This document shows, in pieces, positions 9,172-17,706 of a stretch of 37,026 nucleotides of DNA; position 1 is the first letter of the stretch; the number at the start of each line of letters is the position of its first letter. The position numbers were made by a program, and so were the translations under genes. Under the pieces are notes generated by a model. That model was not told where the DNA came from, ran no database searches, and worked only from the letters and a program-made list of their open reading frames with translations. This DNA is from JAYEHK01 sp034659475 (GTDB taxonomy: Bacteria; Bacillota; Syntrophomonadia; Syntrophomonadales; Syntrophomonadaceae): assembly GCA_034659475.1 (NCBI GenBank), contig JAYEHK010000132.1, positions 1 to 37,026 on the forward strand. The letters are read 5' to 3'.

Positions 9172-9948
9172 CTACCTAAAACTCATCACCAGCGACTGAA
9201 TAACCAGATTCCACCCGTCTACAAGTACAAATAACAGAATCTTAAACGGAAGTGAAATCATCATTGGCGGAAGCATCATCATTCCCATTGACATTAAAGC
9301 ACTGGCTACTACCATATCTATCACCAGGAAAGGAATGAAAATAATAAAGCCGATTTGAAAAGCTGTTTTAAGTTCACTGATGACAAAGCCAGGGATCAGA
9401 ACATAATTAGGAATATCCTCGAAATTTCTAGGTCTTTCCATGTGTGACAGGTTTACAAACAAGGCCAGATCTTTTTCTCGAGTTTGTTTGATCATAAACT
9501 CACGAAGAGGTTCCATGCCCTTCTGAAATGCCTCTTCCTCTGCAATCTCCCCCTGAAGATAGGGCTGTAAGCCTTCTGAATTCACTTGTTGCCAGGTGGG
9601 AGCCATTACAAAAAAGGTCAAAAATAATGCCAGACCAATAAGAATTTGATTGGGCGGCATTTGTTGGGTCGCCAGCGAGCTTCGAATAAACGCCAGAACC
9701 ACAATAATTCGCGTAAAAGACGTTAACAAAATAAGAATAGCAGGTGCAAGAGTTAATACGGTAAGTAAAGCCAGTATTTGCAGAGCCGTGGATAATCCTT
9801 GTGGACCTGCAGCTCCATCCCCAATCTGTAAATTAATACTAGGTATACTAAAGGGTTCTGCCATTACCGGAGCACTAACGAATAACAAAATAACTACTGT
9901 GCAAAAAACAATCCAAATGGGTTTAACCAGAATCTTAGGTTCATTCAT
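9172..9948 (-). CDS. fliP: Flagellar export gate protein FliP
   Basis: FliP is the main pore-forming subunit of the export gate. An N-terminal signal sequence (hydrophobic core about residues 11-28, ending near VMA) is followed by mature membrane segments, with the conserved block LLTSFTRIIVVLAFIRSSL and a C-terminal MGMMMLPPMMISLPFKILLF region. I choose the ATG at 9948, giving 258 residues, because a GAAGTGA site precedes it. A GTG at 9957 is a weaker alternative. Either start overlaps the end of fliO, so the two are translationally coupled. Confidence 0.95.
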   Translation of the reverse strand: MNEPKILVKPIWIVFCTVVILLFVSAPVMAEPFSIPSINLQIGDGAAGPQGLSTALQILALLTVLTLAPAILILLTSFTRIIVVLAFIRSSLATQQMPPNQILIGLALFLTFFVMAPTWQQVNSEGLQPYLQGEIAEEEAFQKGMEPLREFMIKQTREKDLALFVNLSHMERPRNFEDIPNYVLIPGFVISELKTAFQIGFIIFIPFLVIDMVVASALMSMGMMMLPPMMISLPFKILLFVLVDGWNLVIQSLVMSFR

Positions 9949-10543
9949 GAAAGTCACTTCGTTTCTGCGGGTATTCTTGATCCAGATCTTTAACCTTATT
10001 GAGGTGCTCCTGCATCAGATGATGAAACTTTTTTTCTTTTCGTTTCGTTAAAGAAAGCGGTATTTTCCCTTTTCTAATAAAGGGGTTCAGTGACTGTCCC
10101 TCACGTGAAGTTTCGTTATCCTGTTTTTTGATTTCCTCCAACAACGTCAGATCTTCAAGCTCAAATAGTTTTGTAATTTGACCTTCCGTTACACCCAGAG
10201 CATATATTTTGTCAGCTATTTCACACAGAACAATTCCTTTGTTTTGCCCCAGCATTACCTCGTCTACAACATGCAACCAAGTTCCCTGCATTCGGGTTCC
10301 AACCTGACGGCCAAACAGCCTTATAATCAGCCATGCAGTCCCTGTAATTAAACCCAATACAATGATCAATTTTATAAAATTAAGCACCAAGTTATCGGGT
10401 TGTAATTCGGATTGCTGTTGTTGCTGGCTTAATGCTTGATCCAGGTTACTGAAATCTTCCACTCCAAAAGCTGTCCCGGCCGTCAAAGTCAGCACAAAAA
10501 AAATTACAGTACACAGCAAAACCCATTTTCCCCGAACCTTCAT
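9941..10543 (-). CDS. fliO: Flagellar export protein FliO (FliZ of Bacillus)
   Basis: FliO is a chaperone-like membrane protein that stabilises FliP during gate assembly. The 200-residue protein starts with a signal-type hydrophobic stretch (about 7-27). A Gln-rich periplasmic stretch and one transmembrane helix (about 52-73) come next, then a small cytosolic domain containing LHVVDEVMLGQNKGIVLCEI, the recognisable FliO core. The basic C-terminal tail is variable. The call rests on this core, the topology and the position between cheY and fliP, which is that of Bacillus fliZ. The 3' end overlaps fliP. Confidence 0.9.
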   Translation of the reverse strand: MKVRGKWVLLCTVIFFVLTLTAGTAFGVEDFSNLDQALSQQQQQSELQPDNLVLNFIKLIIVLGLITGTAWLIIRLFGRQVGTRMQGTWLHVVDEVMLGQNKGIVLCEIADKIYALGVTEGQITKLFELEDLTLLEEIKKQDNETSREGQSLNPFIRKGKIPLSLTKRKEKKFHHLMQEHLNKVKDLDQEYPQKRSDFHE

Positions 10544-10565
10544 TTCTTCACTTCCAAATCCTAAA

Positions 10566-10928
10566 TTAACTCAGTGCTTTACTAACTGCCTCAATAACTC
10601 GTTCGGGTTGAAAAGGCTTTACGATAAAATCTTTTGCTCCTGCCTGAATGGCATCAATGACCATCGCCTGTTGCCCCATCGCGCTGCACATAATAACTCT
10701 GGCACCCGAATCCATAGCAACGATTTCTTTAACTGCTGCAATCCCATCCATCTCTGGCATAGTAATATCCATTGTAACTAGGTCTGGTTTCATTTCTTTG
10801 AATTTATCAATCGCAACTAAACCATTTTCGGCTTCTCCAACTACTTCATAACCGTTTTTTGTTAAAATATCTTTTATCATCATCCTCATAAATGCCGCAT
10901 CATCTACAATTAATACTTTTTTACCCAT
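10566..10928 (-). CDS. cheY: Chemotaxis response regulator CheY
   Basis: CheY is a single receiver domain of 120 residues that, once phosphorylated by CheA, binds the flagellar switch. The acidic pair is Asp9-Asp10, the phospho-acceptor Asp54 (in TMDITMPEMDG), the switch hydroxyl Ser82 and the conserved Lys104 (IVKPF). No output domain follows. Its location between fliY and fliO matches Bacillus, where FliY supplies CheY-P phosphatase activity. A strong ribosome site (AGGAGGGTC type) precedes the ATG. Confidence 0.97.
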   Translation of the reverse strand: MGKKVLIVDDAAFMRMMIKDILTKNGYEVVGEAENGLVAIDKFKEMKPDLVTMDITMPEMDGIAAVKEIVAMDSGARVIMCSAMGQQAMVIDAIQAGAKDFIVKPFQPERVIEAVSKALS

Positions 10929-10944
10929 TGTGACCCTCCTAAAA

Positions 10945-12123
10945 TTATTGAAATTTACTCATCCGATCAATCGGACTCAATATTGTTGTAACTCTGATTC
11001 CATAATTTTCATCTATCACGACGACCTCACCTTTGGCAATCAACTTACCATTCACCAACAAATCAACTGGCTCACCAGCCATTTTATCTAATTGTATAAT
11101 AGAGCCCTGTGATAACTCCAGTACTTCTTTTATTGTTTTGCTGGTTTTACCTAATTCAACAGATACATCCAGTGGCACATCCATAATCAATCCTATGTTT
11201 TGTGGAAGATGTTGATCAATACTTTCCTGTAAAGGAGCAAACTGGACAGGTTGGACAGCAAATTGCTCACCTTTTTTCACATTGCCTTTATCATGGTTGT
11301 AATTCTCCCATCTATCCATGTGCTCCTGCCTACCAGTCTCATTTGTCTGAATATCAAAGACTGTCTGTGCAGCAACTATTTCTTCCCGAACAGGTGCTGC
11401 TATTGATTCGCTTTCCTGTGTTACATTTTGATTTAAGGAAAAATCCTCTGCTGTATCTCCCATCAGAATTCCAATCATACTTTTCACTGCTTCAATAGGC
11501 ATAATCTGCATAATCTCACTATTTACAAGGTCTTCAATCTCCATTTTAAATTTGATTTGAACCATCTCTTCATAATCACTGGTTAACTCCAGATTTTGCT
11601 TACTAAAATCAACTACCCGCACTTCAGGAGGAGCAATGTCAATTTTTTTATTAAACATTGAAGACAGACTCGTTGTCGCTGAACCCATCATCTGGTTCAT
11701 TGCTTCACTAACGGCACTTAAACTTAACTCATCAAGCGTTGTTGTACTTTTCCCCTCTCCCCCCATCATTAAATTTGCAATAATACTGGCATCATCCTGT
11801 CTAACGATAAAGACATTGGTGCCATTGATTCCTTCTGTATATTTAACCTCTACCACAACATAGGGTATGGGATATTCAGATTGTAACTCTGCCCGTGTTG
11901 TAATGGATACCGATGGTGTCGTTATCGCAACCTTTTTGCGCAACAAAGTAGACAGGGTTGTAGCCGATGTCCCCATACCGATATTTCCAATTTCCCCTAT
12001 GGTATCTTTTTCAAAATCATTCAGATCAACAGAATGGTTTACCACAGTGTTAGAATTACCTGTAGCATTATCTGCACTTAACAGTGCGTCAATTTCCGCC
12101 TGAGACAGTATTCCGTCATTCAT
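10945..12123 (-). CDS. fliY: Flagellar switch protein / CheY-P phosphatase FliY (FliN)
   Basis: FliY is a 392-residue C-ring protein joining a CheC-type phosphatase to a FliN-type (SpoA) domain. The N-terminal LSQAEIDALLSA (7-18) resembles the FliM CheY-P-binding peptide. Two CheC active-site helices are visible: Glu44/Asn47 in GEIGNIGMG and Glu140/Asn143 in SEAMNQMMG, so both sites look intact. A low-complexity linker (about 235-290) precedes the SpoA domain at about 305-385. I chose the ATG at 12123 because it has a GGAGGGAG site and the protein then starts at the expected peptide. It overlaps the end of fliM by eight bases. Confidence 0.95.
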   Translation of the reverse strand: MNDGILSQAEIDALLSADNATGNSNTVVNHSVDLNDFEKDTIGEIGNIGMGTSATTLSTLLRKKVAITTPSVSITTRAELQSEYPIPYVVVEVKYTEGINGTNVFIVRQDDASIIANLMMGGEGKSTTTLDELSLSAVSEAMNQMMGSATTSLSSMFNKKIDIAPPEVRVVDFSKQNLELTSDYEEMVQIKFKMEIEDLVNSEIMQIMPIEAVKSMIGILMGDTAEDFSLNQNVTQESESIAAPVREEIVAAQTVFDIQTNETGRQEHMDRWENYNHDKGNVKKGEQFAVQPVQFAPLQESIDQHLPQNIGLIMDVPLDVSVELGKTSKTIKEVLELSQGSIIQLDKMAGEPVDLLVNGKLIAKGEVVVIDENYGIRVTTILSPIDRMSKFQ

Positions 12124-13108
12124 CTTGCTCTCCCTCCTCAACGGCCCTTATCACCTGAACTGCCACTTTGTTTTGATATACGCCAGGGTTTCCGTAAAAT
12201 TTTGTATTCTGTCCAATCATTACTTCCAAACCTTCTTTTACACTCTGGTCAAGCGGAATAACATCTCCTGGAGCTAATTCTAATAAATCATTAACAGTAA
12301 TCGTTGTTTTTCCGAGCACTACTTTAACAGATAAATGCGCATTTTTTATTTTGGTTTGGATGACTTCCATATCCTCGTTGGACCTTTTTTTACCAACCGT
12401 TGAATAATAATAATGCACACTGAGTTTATGTATGATCGGTTCTAAAACGAGAAAAGGAATACATATGTTAATTACTCCCACCACATCGCCCATTTTAGTT
12501 TCCAACGAAACAATAATCATTACCTCTGAAGGCGAAACCAGTTGAGTAAACTGTGGATTTGTTTCCACTCTCTCTAAAACGGGTTGCAAATCAATTATAC
12601 CTTCCCATGGTTCCCGGAGAAAGTCCAGCATCCGCTGTCCTAGTCCTTCCATAAGGGTCTGTTCAATTTCTGTAACAGCACGTACTTTTTCAGGTGGAAT
12701 ACCCGGTCCCCCCATAAGACGATCCATAAAAGCAAACCCGAGATTAGGGTTGATCTCCATGATGGCGTTTCCTTCAAGTGGATATAACGAAAAAATATTT
12801 AGCATGGTCGTACTGGGAATTGAACGAATAAATTCTTCATAACTAACCTGTTCTACCGACAGAACTACGATATGTACGGATGTTCTCAAATGACCAGATA
12901 AGAATGTCCCCAGCGCACGGGAGTAGTTTTCATAAATAACTTGCAACGTATGAATTTGATCTTTTGAAAACTTGTTTGGTCTTCTAAAGTCGTATAGTTT
13001 TATTTTCTTTTTACTATGTTCTTGCTTGAGTTCATTCGCATCTACAGATCCAGTACTCAGCGCTGATAAAAGATCATCGATTTCATTCTGTGAAAGAACG
13101 TCACTCAT
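12116..13108 (-). CDS. fliM: Flagellar motor switch protein FliM
   Basis: FliM is the 330-residue C-ring component that binds CheY-P and sets the direction of rotation. The N-terminal peptide LSQNEIDDLLSAL (5-17) is the CheY-P-binding element. The middle CheC-like domain contains the FliG-contact stretch MDRLMGGPG, and a C-terminal SpoA domain (about 250-325) pairs with FliY. It follows fliL after 24 bases and overlaps fliY, consistent with the two being made together for the same ring. Confidence 0.97.
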   Translation of the reverse strand: MSDVLSQNEIDDLLSALSTGSVDANELKQEHSKKKIKLYDFRRPNKFSKDQIHTLQVIYENYSRALGTFLSGHLRTSVHIVVLSVEQVSYEEFIRSIPSTTMLNIFSLYPLEGNAIMEINPNLGFAFMDRLMGGPGIPPEKVRAVTEIEQTLMEGLGQRMLDFLREPWEGIIDLQPVLERVETNPQFTQLVSPSEVMIIVSLETKMGDVVGVINICIPFLVLEPIIHKLSVHYYYSTVGKKRSNEDMEVIQTKIKNAHLSVKVVLGKTTITVNDLLELAPGDVIPLDQSVKEGLEVMIGQNTKFYGNPGVYQNKVAVQVIRAVEEGEQDE

Positions 13109-13132
13109 TATAACCCTCCTTTCAGGTTATAA

Positions 13133-13606
13133 TCACTGCAGAATAAAGTTCGTAAAATATACGTTATTAATCGCATTACTACCCATTTTTGCATTTAATT
13201 CCTCTTTAAGTTCATCTTTGAGTTTTTCACGGTTCACTATGTCCAGATCAGATAAAGATGCAGACGAAAAAGCCCCCAGAATGGTGTCTTTCACAATCGG
13301 CATATACCCTTCAATCGACTTTTGAAGCTTTTTGTCAGAAACTTCTATAAAAACTTCGACTTTTAGGTAGTGATTTCCTTCCGTCCCTCCAACATTTGTT
13401 GTAAATTCGCCTGCTGAAATCAGACTTCCTGCCAGCACTTCGGTTTCCTGATCTTTTTCGCTTTCAGGATAAAGGGGTGCCATAAGACTGCGCATCAAGA
13501 AATAGGAAGCTCCCATAGCTACCAAAAAAATTAATAAACCAATTAAAACAATCTTTATATCCAACCCGGGTTTTTTTTCATTTTCTTTGGAATTCTCCTC
13601 AGCCAA
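13133..13606 (-). CDS. fliL: Flagellar basal body-associated protein FliL
   Basis: FliL is a 157-residue single-pass membrane protein that surrounds the stator and supports torque. A charged cytosolic N-terminus (1-16) is followed by one transmembrane helix (about 18-40). The extracytoplasmic domain includes YLKVEVFIEVSDKKL and the C-terminal NVYFTNFILQ. The start is a TTG with a GGGAGGATCAC ribosome site upstream. It lies 18 bases downstream of flbD. Confidence 0.95.
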   Translation of the reverse strand: MAEENSKENEKKPGLDIKIVLIGLLIFLVAMGASYFLMRSLMAPLYPESEKDQETEVLAGSLISAGEFTTNVGGTEGNHYLKVEVFIEVSDKKLQKSIEGYMPIVKDTILGAFSSASLSDLDIVNREKLKDELKEELNAKMGSNAINNVYFTNFILQ

Positions 13607-13624
13607 AGTGATCCTCCCTTTCAG

Positions 13625-13819
13625 TTATTTTTTGCGAATCGTCAATGTCTGCCTCCTAAAATAAATGATTTTCTCCTTTATGAGAGATATACATTCCCTT
13701 ACCACAATTTTTTTTCCATTGGTTAGCGTAATGATTGTATCCGGTGTTTCTTCCATCATTTCAACCATGTCAATGTTGAGCATAAATGGCGTACCATTCA
13801 ATCGCGTTAGCGTTATCAT
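13625..13819 (-). CDS. flbD: FlbD/SwrD family flagellar protein
   Basis: This small 64-residue protein begins MITLTRLNGTPFMLN and contains the family pattern of a beta-rich segment followed by TPDTIITLTNGKK. In Bacillus the homologue SwrD (YlzI), in the same place between flgE and fliL, increases motor power through the stators. The basic tail RRQTLTIRKK is variable. A good GAGGTGA ribosome site precedes the ATG at 13819. The family call is firm; the exact role here is inferred from the homologue. Confidence 0.92.
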   Translation of the reverse strand: MITLTRLNGTPFMLNIDMVEMMEETPDTIITLTNGKKIVVRECISLIKEKIIYFRRQTLTIRKK

Positions 13820-13837
13820 TGCTTCACCTCAAATGCT

Positions 13838-13862
13838 CCCCCCAGAGAAAACCTCTGAGGGG
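13838..13862 (-). other. Hairpin between flgE and flbD
   Basis: The 53-base gap downstream of flgE holds a strong inverted repeat: CCCC plus CAGAG on one side and CTCTG plus GGGG on the other, with one C/A mismatch and a five-base loop. In the transcribed (minus) sense no U-tract follows, so it is not a classic terminator. It may stabilise or delimit the flgE message. Confidence 0.6.
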
Positions 13863-13872
13863 AATGGTTTTA

Positions 13873-15270
13873 TTATCGTTTTAAATTAACCAATTCCTGC
13901 AGCATCTCATCAGAAGAAGTAATAATTCTGGAGTTGGCCTGAAAGCCACGCTGGGTAACGATCATCTCCGTAAATTCTTCAGATATATCCACGTTAGACA
14001 TCTCAAGACTTCCCGGAAGTATAGCCCCCATGCCTTCGTCCGCAGGCGCACCAATCTGTGCATCCCCAGAGTTTTTAGATACGCTGAACATGGTCCCGCC
14101 CATCTGAGTTAATCCTCCCGGATTCTGAAAGGTCGCCAGGGCCACGCGGGCAAGGCTCCGAAGTTCACCATTATCATACACCCCACTGATGACGCCATCC
14201 TGCCCCACAGTATAGCTCTTTAAGGTTCCTGCCTCACAACCGTTTTGGGACTCAACCCATGCAGTTGATGAAGACTGAAACTGGGTAATTTCGCTAAAGT
14301 CAATTACCGGCTGAATATTCTCTGCCCCTATACTATCCCTGGGAATAATAAGATTGCATTTGGCGCTATCTGGACTTAATATATGACCGGAAGTATCAAA
14401 CTCCAGGCCGGTTAAGCGAATCACCTTGTAATTCGCGCCCCCATCATCAAAGTCAAGGTCGTCCCCCATATTATTTACGCCCAGTTCTCCAGCCGTATTA
14501 TCAAATGTAAATTCCGGATCAAGCGAAATATCGCACAACCACTGCTGGGTCGTTGGATCGTCAGCAGTGACTTCAGCTCTGAAAAACCGAAAATACACAG
14601 GAAGCTTGTTGCCAAGTGAATCGTAGATCTCCTTGGAAGTTACGATTGTTTTCCCCGTCGGCACATCAGAAGCGATATCAAAATCAAGCGCAGTTCCATC
14701 TACATCATACTTCTTACTCACTTCAATATCCGTATTCAAGTTTCCGGAAAAATCCATTTCTGATGTTGCCTTGGGTGAATCCATTTTAAAAGATGACACA
14801 TTAATACCCATGACATCTCCCCCACTGGTATCAATCACAAAATTCTCATCAGCCACCCATCCCTGAACCACTGATCCATCTGGTGTATGCAGGTTGCCCA
14901 TCTCATCAAAATCAAACGCGCCTGTGCGAGTATATGTTGTTAACCCCTCTACATTTTTCACTACAAAATAACCATTTCCATCAATCGCCATATCGGTGGT
15001 ACGGTTGGTCGCTGCTGCGGGTGCCGGGGTATGGATTTGATCAATACTGCCCATTGTCATTCCCATTCCAATTCCCATCGGGTTCGTGCCGCCTTTTTCT
15101 CCATCCGGCGCAGCAGCACCTCTTATACTCTGATAAAGTTTATCCTGAAAAATAACCCTGCTTTTTTTAAAACCGGGTGTATTTACGTTAGCAATATTGT
15201 TTCCGATTACATCCATTTTGGTCTGGAGATTTTTCAAACCGCTTACTCCAGAATAAAGGGAACGCATCAT
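13873..15270 (-). CDS. flgE: Flagellar hook protein FlgE
   Basis: FlgE builds the hook, the universal joint between rod and filament. The 465-residue protein begins MMRSLYSGVSG, then has the rod/hook signature NNIANVNTPGFKKSRV. Its core is a variable surface domain (about 150-330), and the C-terminal helix ends SRIITSSDEMLQELVNLKR, as in other axial proteins. It has no signal peptide and is exported by the flagellar apparatus. I chose the ATG at 15270 (an ATG ATG pair) because the GGAGGT site is correctly spaced for it and too close to the upstream TTG at 15276. By eye the gene is richer in G and C than its neighbours. It is flanked on both sides by hairpins. Confidence 0.96.
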   Translation of the reverse strand: MMRSLYSGVSGLKNLQTKMDVIGNNIANVNTPGFKKSRVIFQDKLYQSIRGAAAPDGEKGGTNPMGIGMGMTMGSIDQIHTPAPAAATNRTTDMAIDGNGYFVVKNVEGLTTYTRTGAFDFDEMGNLHTPDGSVVQGWVADENFVIDTSGGDVMGINVSSFKMDSPKATSEMDFSGNLNTDIEVSKKYDVDGTALDFDIASDVPTGKTIVTSKEIYDSLGNKLPVYFRFFRAEVTADDPTTQQWLCDISLDPEFTFDNTAGELGVNNMGDDLDFDDGGANYKVIRLTGLEFDTSGHILSPDSAKCNLIIPRDSIGAENIQPVIDFSEITQFQSSSTAWVESQNGCEAGTLKSYTVGQDGVISGVYDNGELRSLARVALATFQNPGGLTQMGGTMFSVSKNSGDAQIGAPADEGMGAILPGSLEMSNVDISEEFTEMIVTQRGFQANSRIITSSDEMLQELVNLKR

Positions 15271-15326
15271 AACCAATGACCTCCTTATTTATATATACAT
15301 AGAATGTTTCTTTCAATCCACATTCC

Positions 15327-15353
15327 AGGGCTTCCTCAAAGAGGTCCAGCCCT
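15327..15353 (-). other. Hairpin between flg_new gene and flgE
   Basis: AGGGCT and AGCCCT pair with an inner CCTC/GAGG stem and a three-base loop, with a small bulge between the stems. The structure touches the stop codon of the upstream gene (15352-15354) and lies about 57 bases ahead of the flgE start. No U-tract follows in the transcribed sense. It could be an RNA-processing or stability element for the hook message; that is inference. Confidence 0.55.
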
Positions 15354-15750
15354 AAACAATCACCGCACTGTCAATATTGGTGAATACATTTTCCTTCATG
15401 TTCTGACCGTCAACAGCTGTAATCACAGTGTTGTTCTTCACGCTTACCAGCAAAGCCAGATCCTTCATCAGTATTAATGAATCCCTTGAGCCTTTATTTC
15501 TAGCCCTATCAACCGCTTCCTGAACTTTATTGAGATCTGTTTCACTGAGTTCAATATTGCGTGATTTCATCCGCTCCTGTGCATGGTTGGAGAATTTCAG
15601 TTGTTTGGTTGCCAGTTTTTCAGTTAATATTTCATTGAAAGCACCTTCACTTTTAATTCTTCCCCCCGCTAGCGGTTGAACAGCCTTTCCTGTTTTAACT
15701 GGTTCCACAGGATGCTGTGGAAAAAATATTTTGTTAGTCACGGCTTTCAT
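15352..15750 (-). CDS. Flagellar operon protein, TIGR02530 (flg_new) family
   Basis: This 132-residue protein is found between flgD and flgE in many Clostridia and Bacillus-type operons. The recognisable part is residues 50-130: the FSNHAQERMKSRNIELSE stretch, a helical segment, then the beta-rich LALLVSVKNNTVITAVD. The N-terminal 40 residues are variable and low in complexity. It has no signal peptide or membrane segment. Its function is unsettled; a role in hook assembly is suggested only by position. It overlaps flgD by 17 bases and has an AAGGAAGGAA ribosome site. Confidence 0.88.
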   Translation of the reverse strand: MKAVTNKIFFPQHPVEPVKTGKAVQPLAGGRIKSEGAFNEILTEKLATKQLKFSNHAQERMKSRNIELSETDLNKVQEAVDRARNKGSRDSLILMKDLALLVSVKNNTVITAVDGQNMKENVFTNIDSAVIV

Positions 15751-16267
15751 TTCCTTCCTTCGAAACCATTTCTTTTAATTCGAGCAAGTTCTGAAGTAAT
15801 ACTGACTCTTCATCCTGTTCATATTCATTCACTCCCACAACCTGATCCATGCTTACCCGTTCTCCATTAACCAGATAATAAGGAACATTCTCCGATATCA
15901 TGACAGATCGGACTACACCACTCCTGACTTCACCATTTTCTTCACCCCCGGAGCCTGTATAACTGATTTCCCTGCCAATCATACCGGTTGACTGCTGCAA
16001 GGATATTCCCGGCAATATTTTTTCTTCAATCTTGGTTGCAAACTGCTCAAAACCATTGTTCAAATTCTGCATCTGCTCAAGCGAACTAAAATTTGCCATC
16101 TGGGAGATAAACTCCTGATCTTTCATAGGTTCAAGCGGATCCTGATATTTCAGCTGCGTCACCAATAGTTTTAAGAAGTCATCCTTACCCAAACTATTAG
16201 TCGTTGTGCCGCTGGCATTTGTTTGCACACTCTGGTTAACTGTGTTATTTACAGAAGATACTGTCAC
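15734..16267 (-). CDS. flgD: Flagellar hook-capping protein FlgD
   Basis: FlgD caps the growing hook and places FlgE subunits. This 177-residue version has a low-complexity N-terminus, then the defining block DFLKLLVTQLKYQDPLEPM followed by SQMANFSSLEQMQNL (about 29-80). The C-terminal region (about 100-150) carries a small beta domain with GMIGREISYTG. Being shorter than enteric FlgD (~230 residues) is normal for Firmicutes. It lies 12 bases downstream of fliK. Confidence 0.95.
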   Translation of the reverse strand: MTVSSVNNTVNQSVQTNASGTTTNSLGKDDFLKLLVTQLKYQDPLEPMKDQEFISQMANFSSLEQMQNLNNGFEQFATKIEEKILPGISLQQSTGMIGREISYTGSGGEENGEVRSGVVRSVMISENVPYYLVNGERVSMDQVVGVNEYEQDEESVLLQNLLELKEMVSKEGNESRD

Positions 16268-16279
16268 ATAAATCGCCTC

Positions 16280-17662
16280 CTAAATCCGGACATTTAACCC
16301 TGCCGATAGGTTAGACAGACTGTATTCTGTTCCCTCGTATAATTGCATTTCCTCAGCAATTGAATCCATTTCATAATCCTCATTAAAGGACGTCGAAAAA
16401 TTTTCAGATATGGGCTGATAAAAGCGCTGTCCGCTATTCTCCTGCTGCTGTTGAAAGCCGCCAAATTGACCCCCTTGATCCAATTGCACATTCACCTCTG
16501 TTTTCTCTACCTTGAGTCCATTTGCCTCAAGTGTCTGTTTCAGTTGATTCAGATTCGCTTCCAGCAGGTGTTTTACCTGATGATTCTCTGTAAAAAATTT
16601 GGCAGTTACCACACCCTCTTCTACGACCACCTTAATGGTCATTTTGCCTAAGTGTTCAGGTTTCAACTGGATCTTCATCTCTGTATTGTTATCCCTGGAA
16701 AACAGCTCAATCTTTTTTACAATCTGATCAAAGATCTCCTTATTGCTACCTTCTGACCGAGTAGTTCCTTCAATATTAGGATTATCAACTTCTGTTTTAA
16801 TTCCATTAGATGACAACCGCTCCAGCACCATCTGATTAGAGCTTAGTCTATGCTCAAACGGGACCTTACTTTTCTCAACTTTTCCATCCATTGATTCCTC
16901 TTTTTCAACTGTTTCGTTAACATGATTTTGAAAGCGATGGTTTTCCATCGGTATGACCTTCTTGATCTCGCCTGACCCAGGTTGCAGGCCATCGTTTCCT
17001 TTATTAACCATTCGCGTTTCAATTTTTGTTTCTTTTTTGGTTCCCTGAACTGATTTTGTTTTTTTTATGTTTCTTTGCTGTAATAGAATCTCTTTCTTAC
17101 CTTTTGATGAATCTTCAACGGCTAAAGGAACTGCTTTGTCTTGAGAACCTCTGTCATTTTCAGCAGGTACAGCATTCCTTATCTTATTCTCATCTAACAC
17201 CATGTTTTCACCTGCAACTACGTTTGCTTCTGGCTTGTTTGCTGGTTGTAATACCTTACCGGTTAGTTCCTGCTCTTTCTCTGGCAATGGTTCAGTTACT
17301 TCCATTTGTTGCTCAACCACGGTCATTATGATTGCAGTTCCAGATTGATTTACATCTTTTGCCCCTTCGACATCCGTGTCTGACGAATTATTTTCTTCCT
17401 TCGTCTTGATATCCTCATTCATATCGCCAGTGGTTTTCTCAGAATTTTTCTCCTGCACAGGGACCTTTTGGACTTCACTACCTTCCTCCTGATGCACCCG
17501 CTGTTGATTTTTATTGATGCTAGCTTCATCTGATGACATTGATTTTGTTAAGTGCCGATCAAAAGTTTTTTCATTAGAAGTATTTCCATGACCGGATTGT
17601 CTAATCGGTTCATTTTTACGGTTAGCCGATAGAGATTGTTGTAGTACACATATGTTGTTCAC
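16280..17662 (-). CDS. fliK: Flagellar hook-length control protein FliK
   Basis: FliK is the secreted ruler that measures the hook and triggers the FlhB switch. The 460-residue protein has a long, hydrophilic N-terminal region (1-310) rich in Glu, Lys, Asn and Ser, as expected of a flexible ruler. The C-terminal Flg_hook domain (about 320-400) contains the motif MKIQLKPEHLGKMTIKV and the LEANLNQLKQTLEANGL stretch. A Gln-rich stretch follows. The start is a GTG with a near-perfect AGGAGGTGA site. Only the C-terminal domain is conserved; position next to flgD supports the call. Confidence 0.92.
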   Translation of the reverse strand: MNNICVLQQSLSANRKNEPIRQSGHGNTSNEKTFDRHLTKSMSSDEASINKNQQRVHQEEGSEVQKVPVQEKNSEKTTGDMNEDIKTKEENNSSDTDVEGAKDVNQSGTAIIMTVVEQQMEVTEPLPEKEQELTGKVLQPANKPEANVVAGENMVLDENKIRNAVPAENDRGSQDKAVPLAVEDSSKGKKEILLQQRNIKKTKSVQGTKKETKIETRMVNKGNDGLQPGSGEIKKVIPMENHRFQNHVNETVEKEESMDGKVEKSKVPFEHRLSSNQMVLERLSSNGIKTEVDNPNIEGTTRSEGSNKEIFDQIVKKIELFSRDNNTEMKIQLKPEHLGKMTIKVVVEEGVVTAKFFTENHQVKHLLEANLNQLKQTLEANGLKVEKTEVNVQLDQGGQFGGFQQQQENSGQRFYQPISENFSTSFNEDYEMDSIAEEMQLYEGTEYSLSNLSAGLNVRI

Positions 17663-17706
17663 AAATTCACCTCCTTTTTTAAATACTTTGTATATGGGAA
17701 ACAGTT

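Noticed and set aside
9650..10051. Plus-strand ORF of 133 codons over fliP/fliO
   Set aside because: Antisense to fliP and fliO; no ribosome site or recognisable motif.
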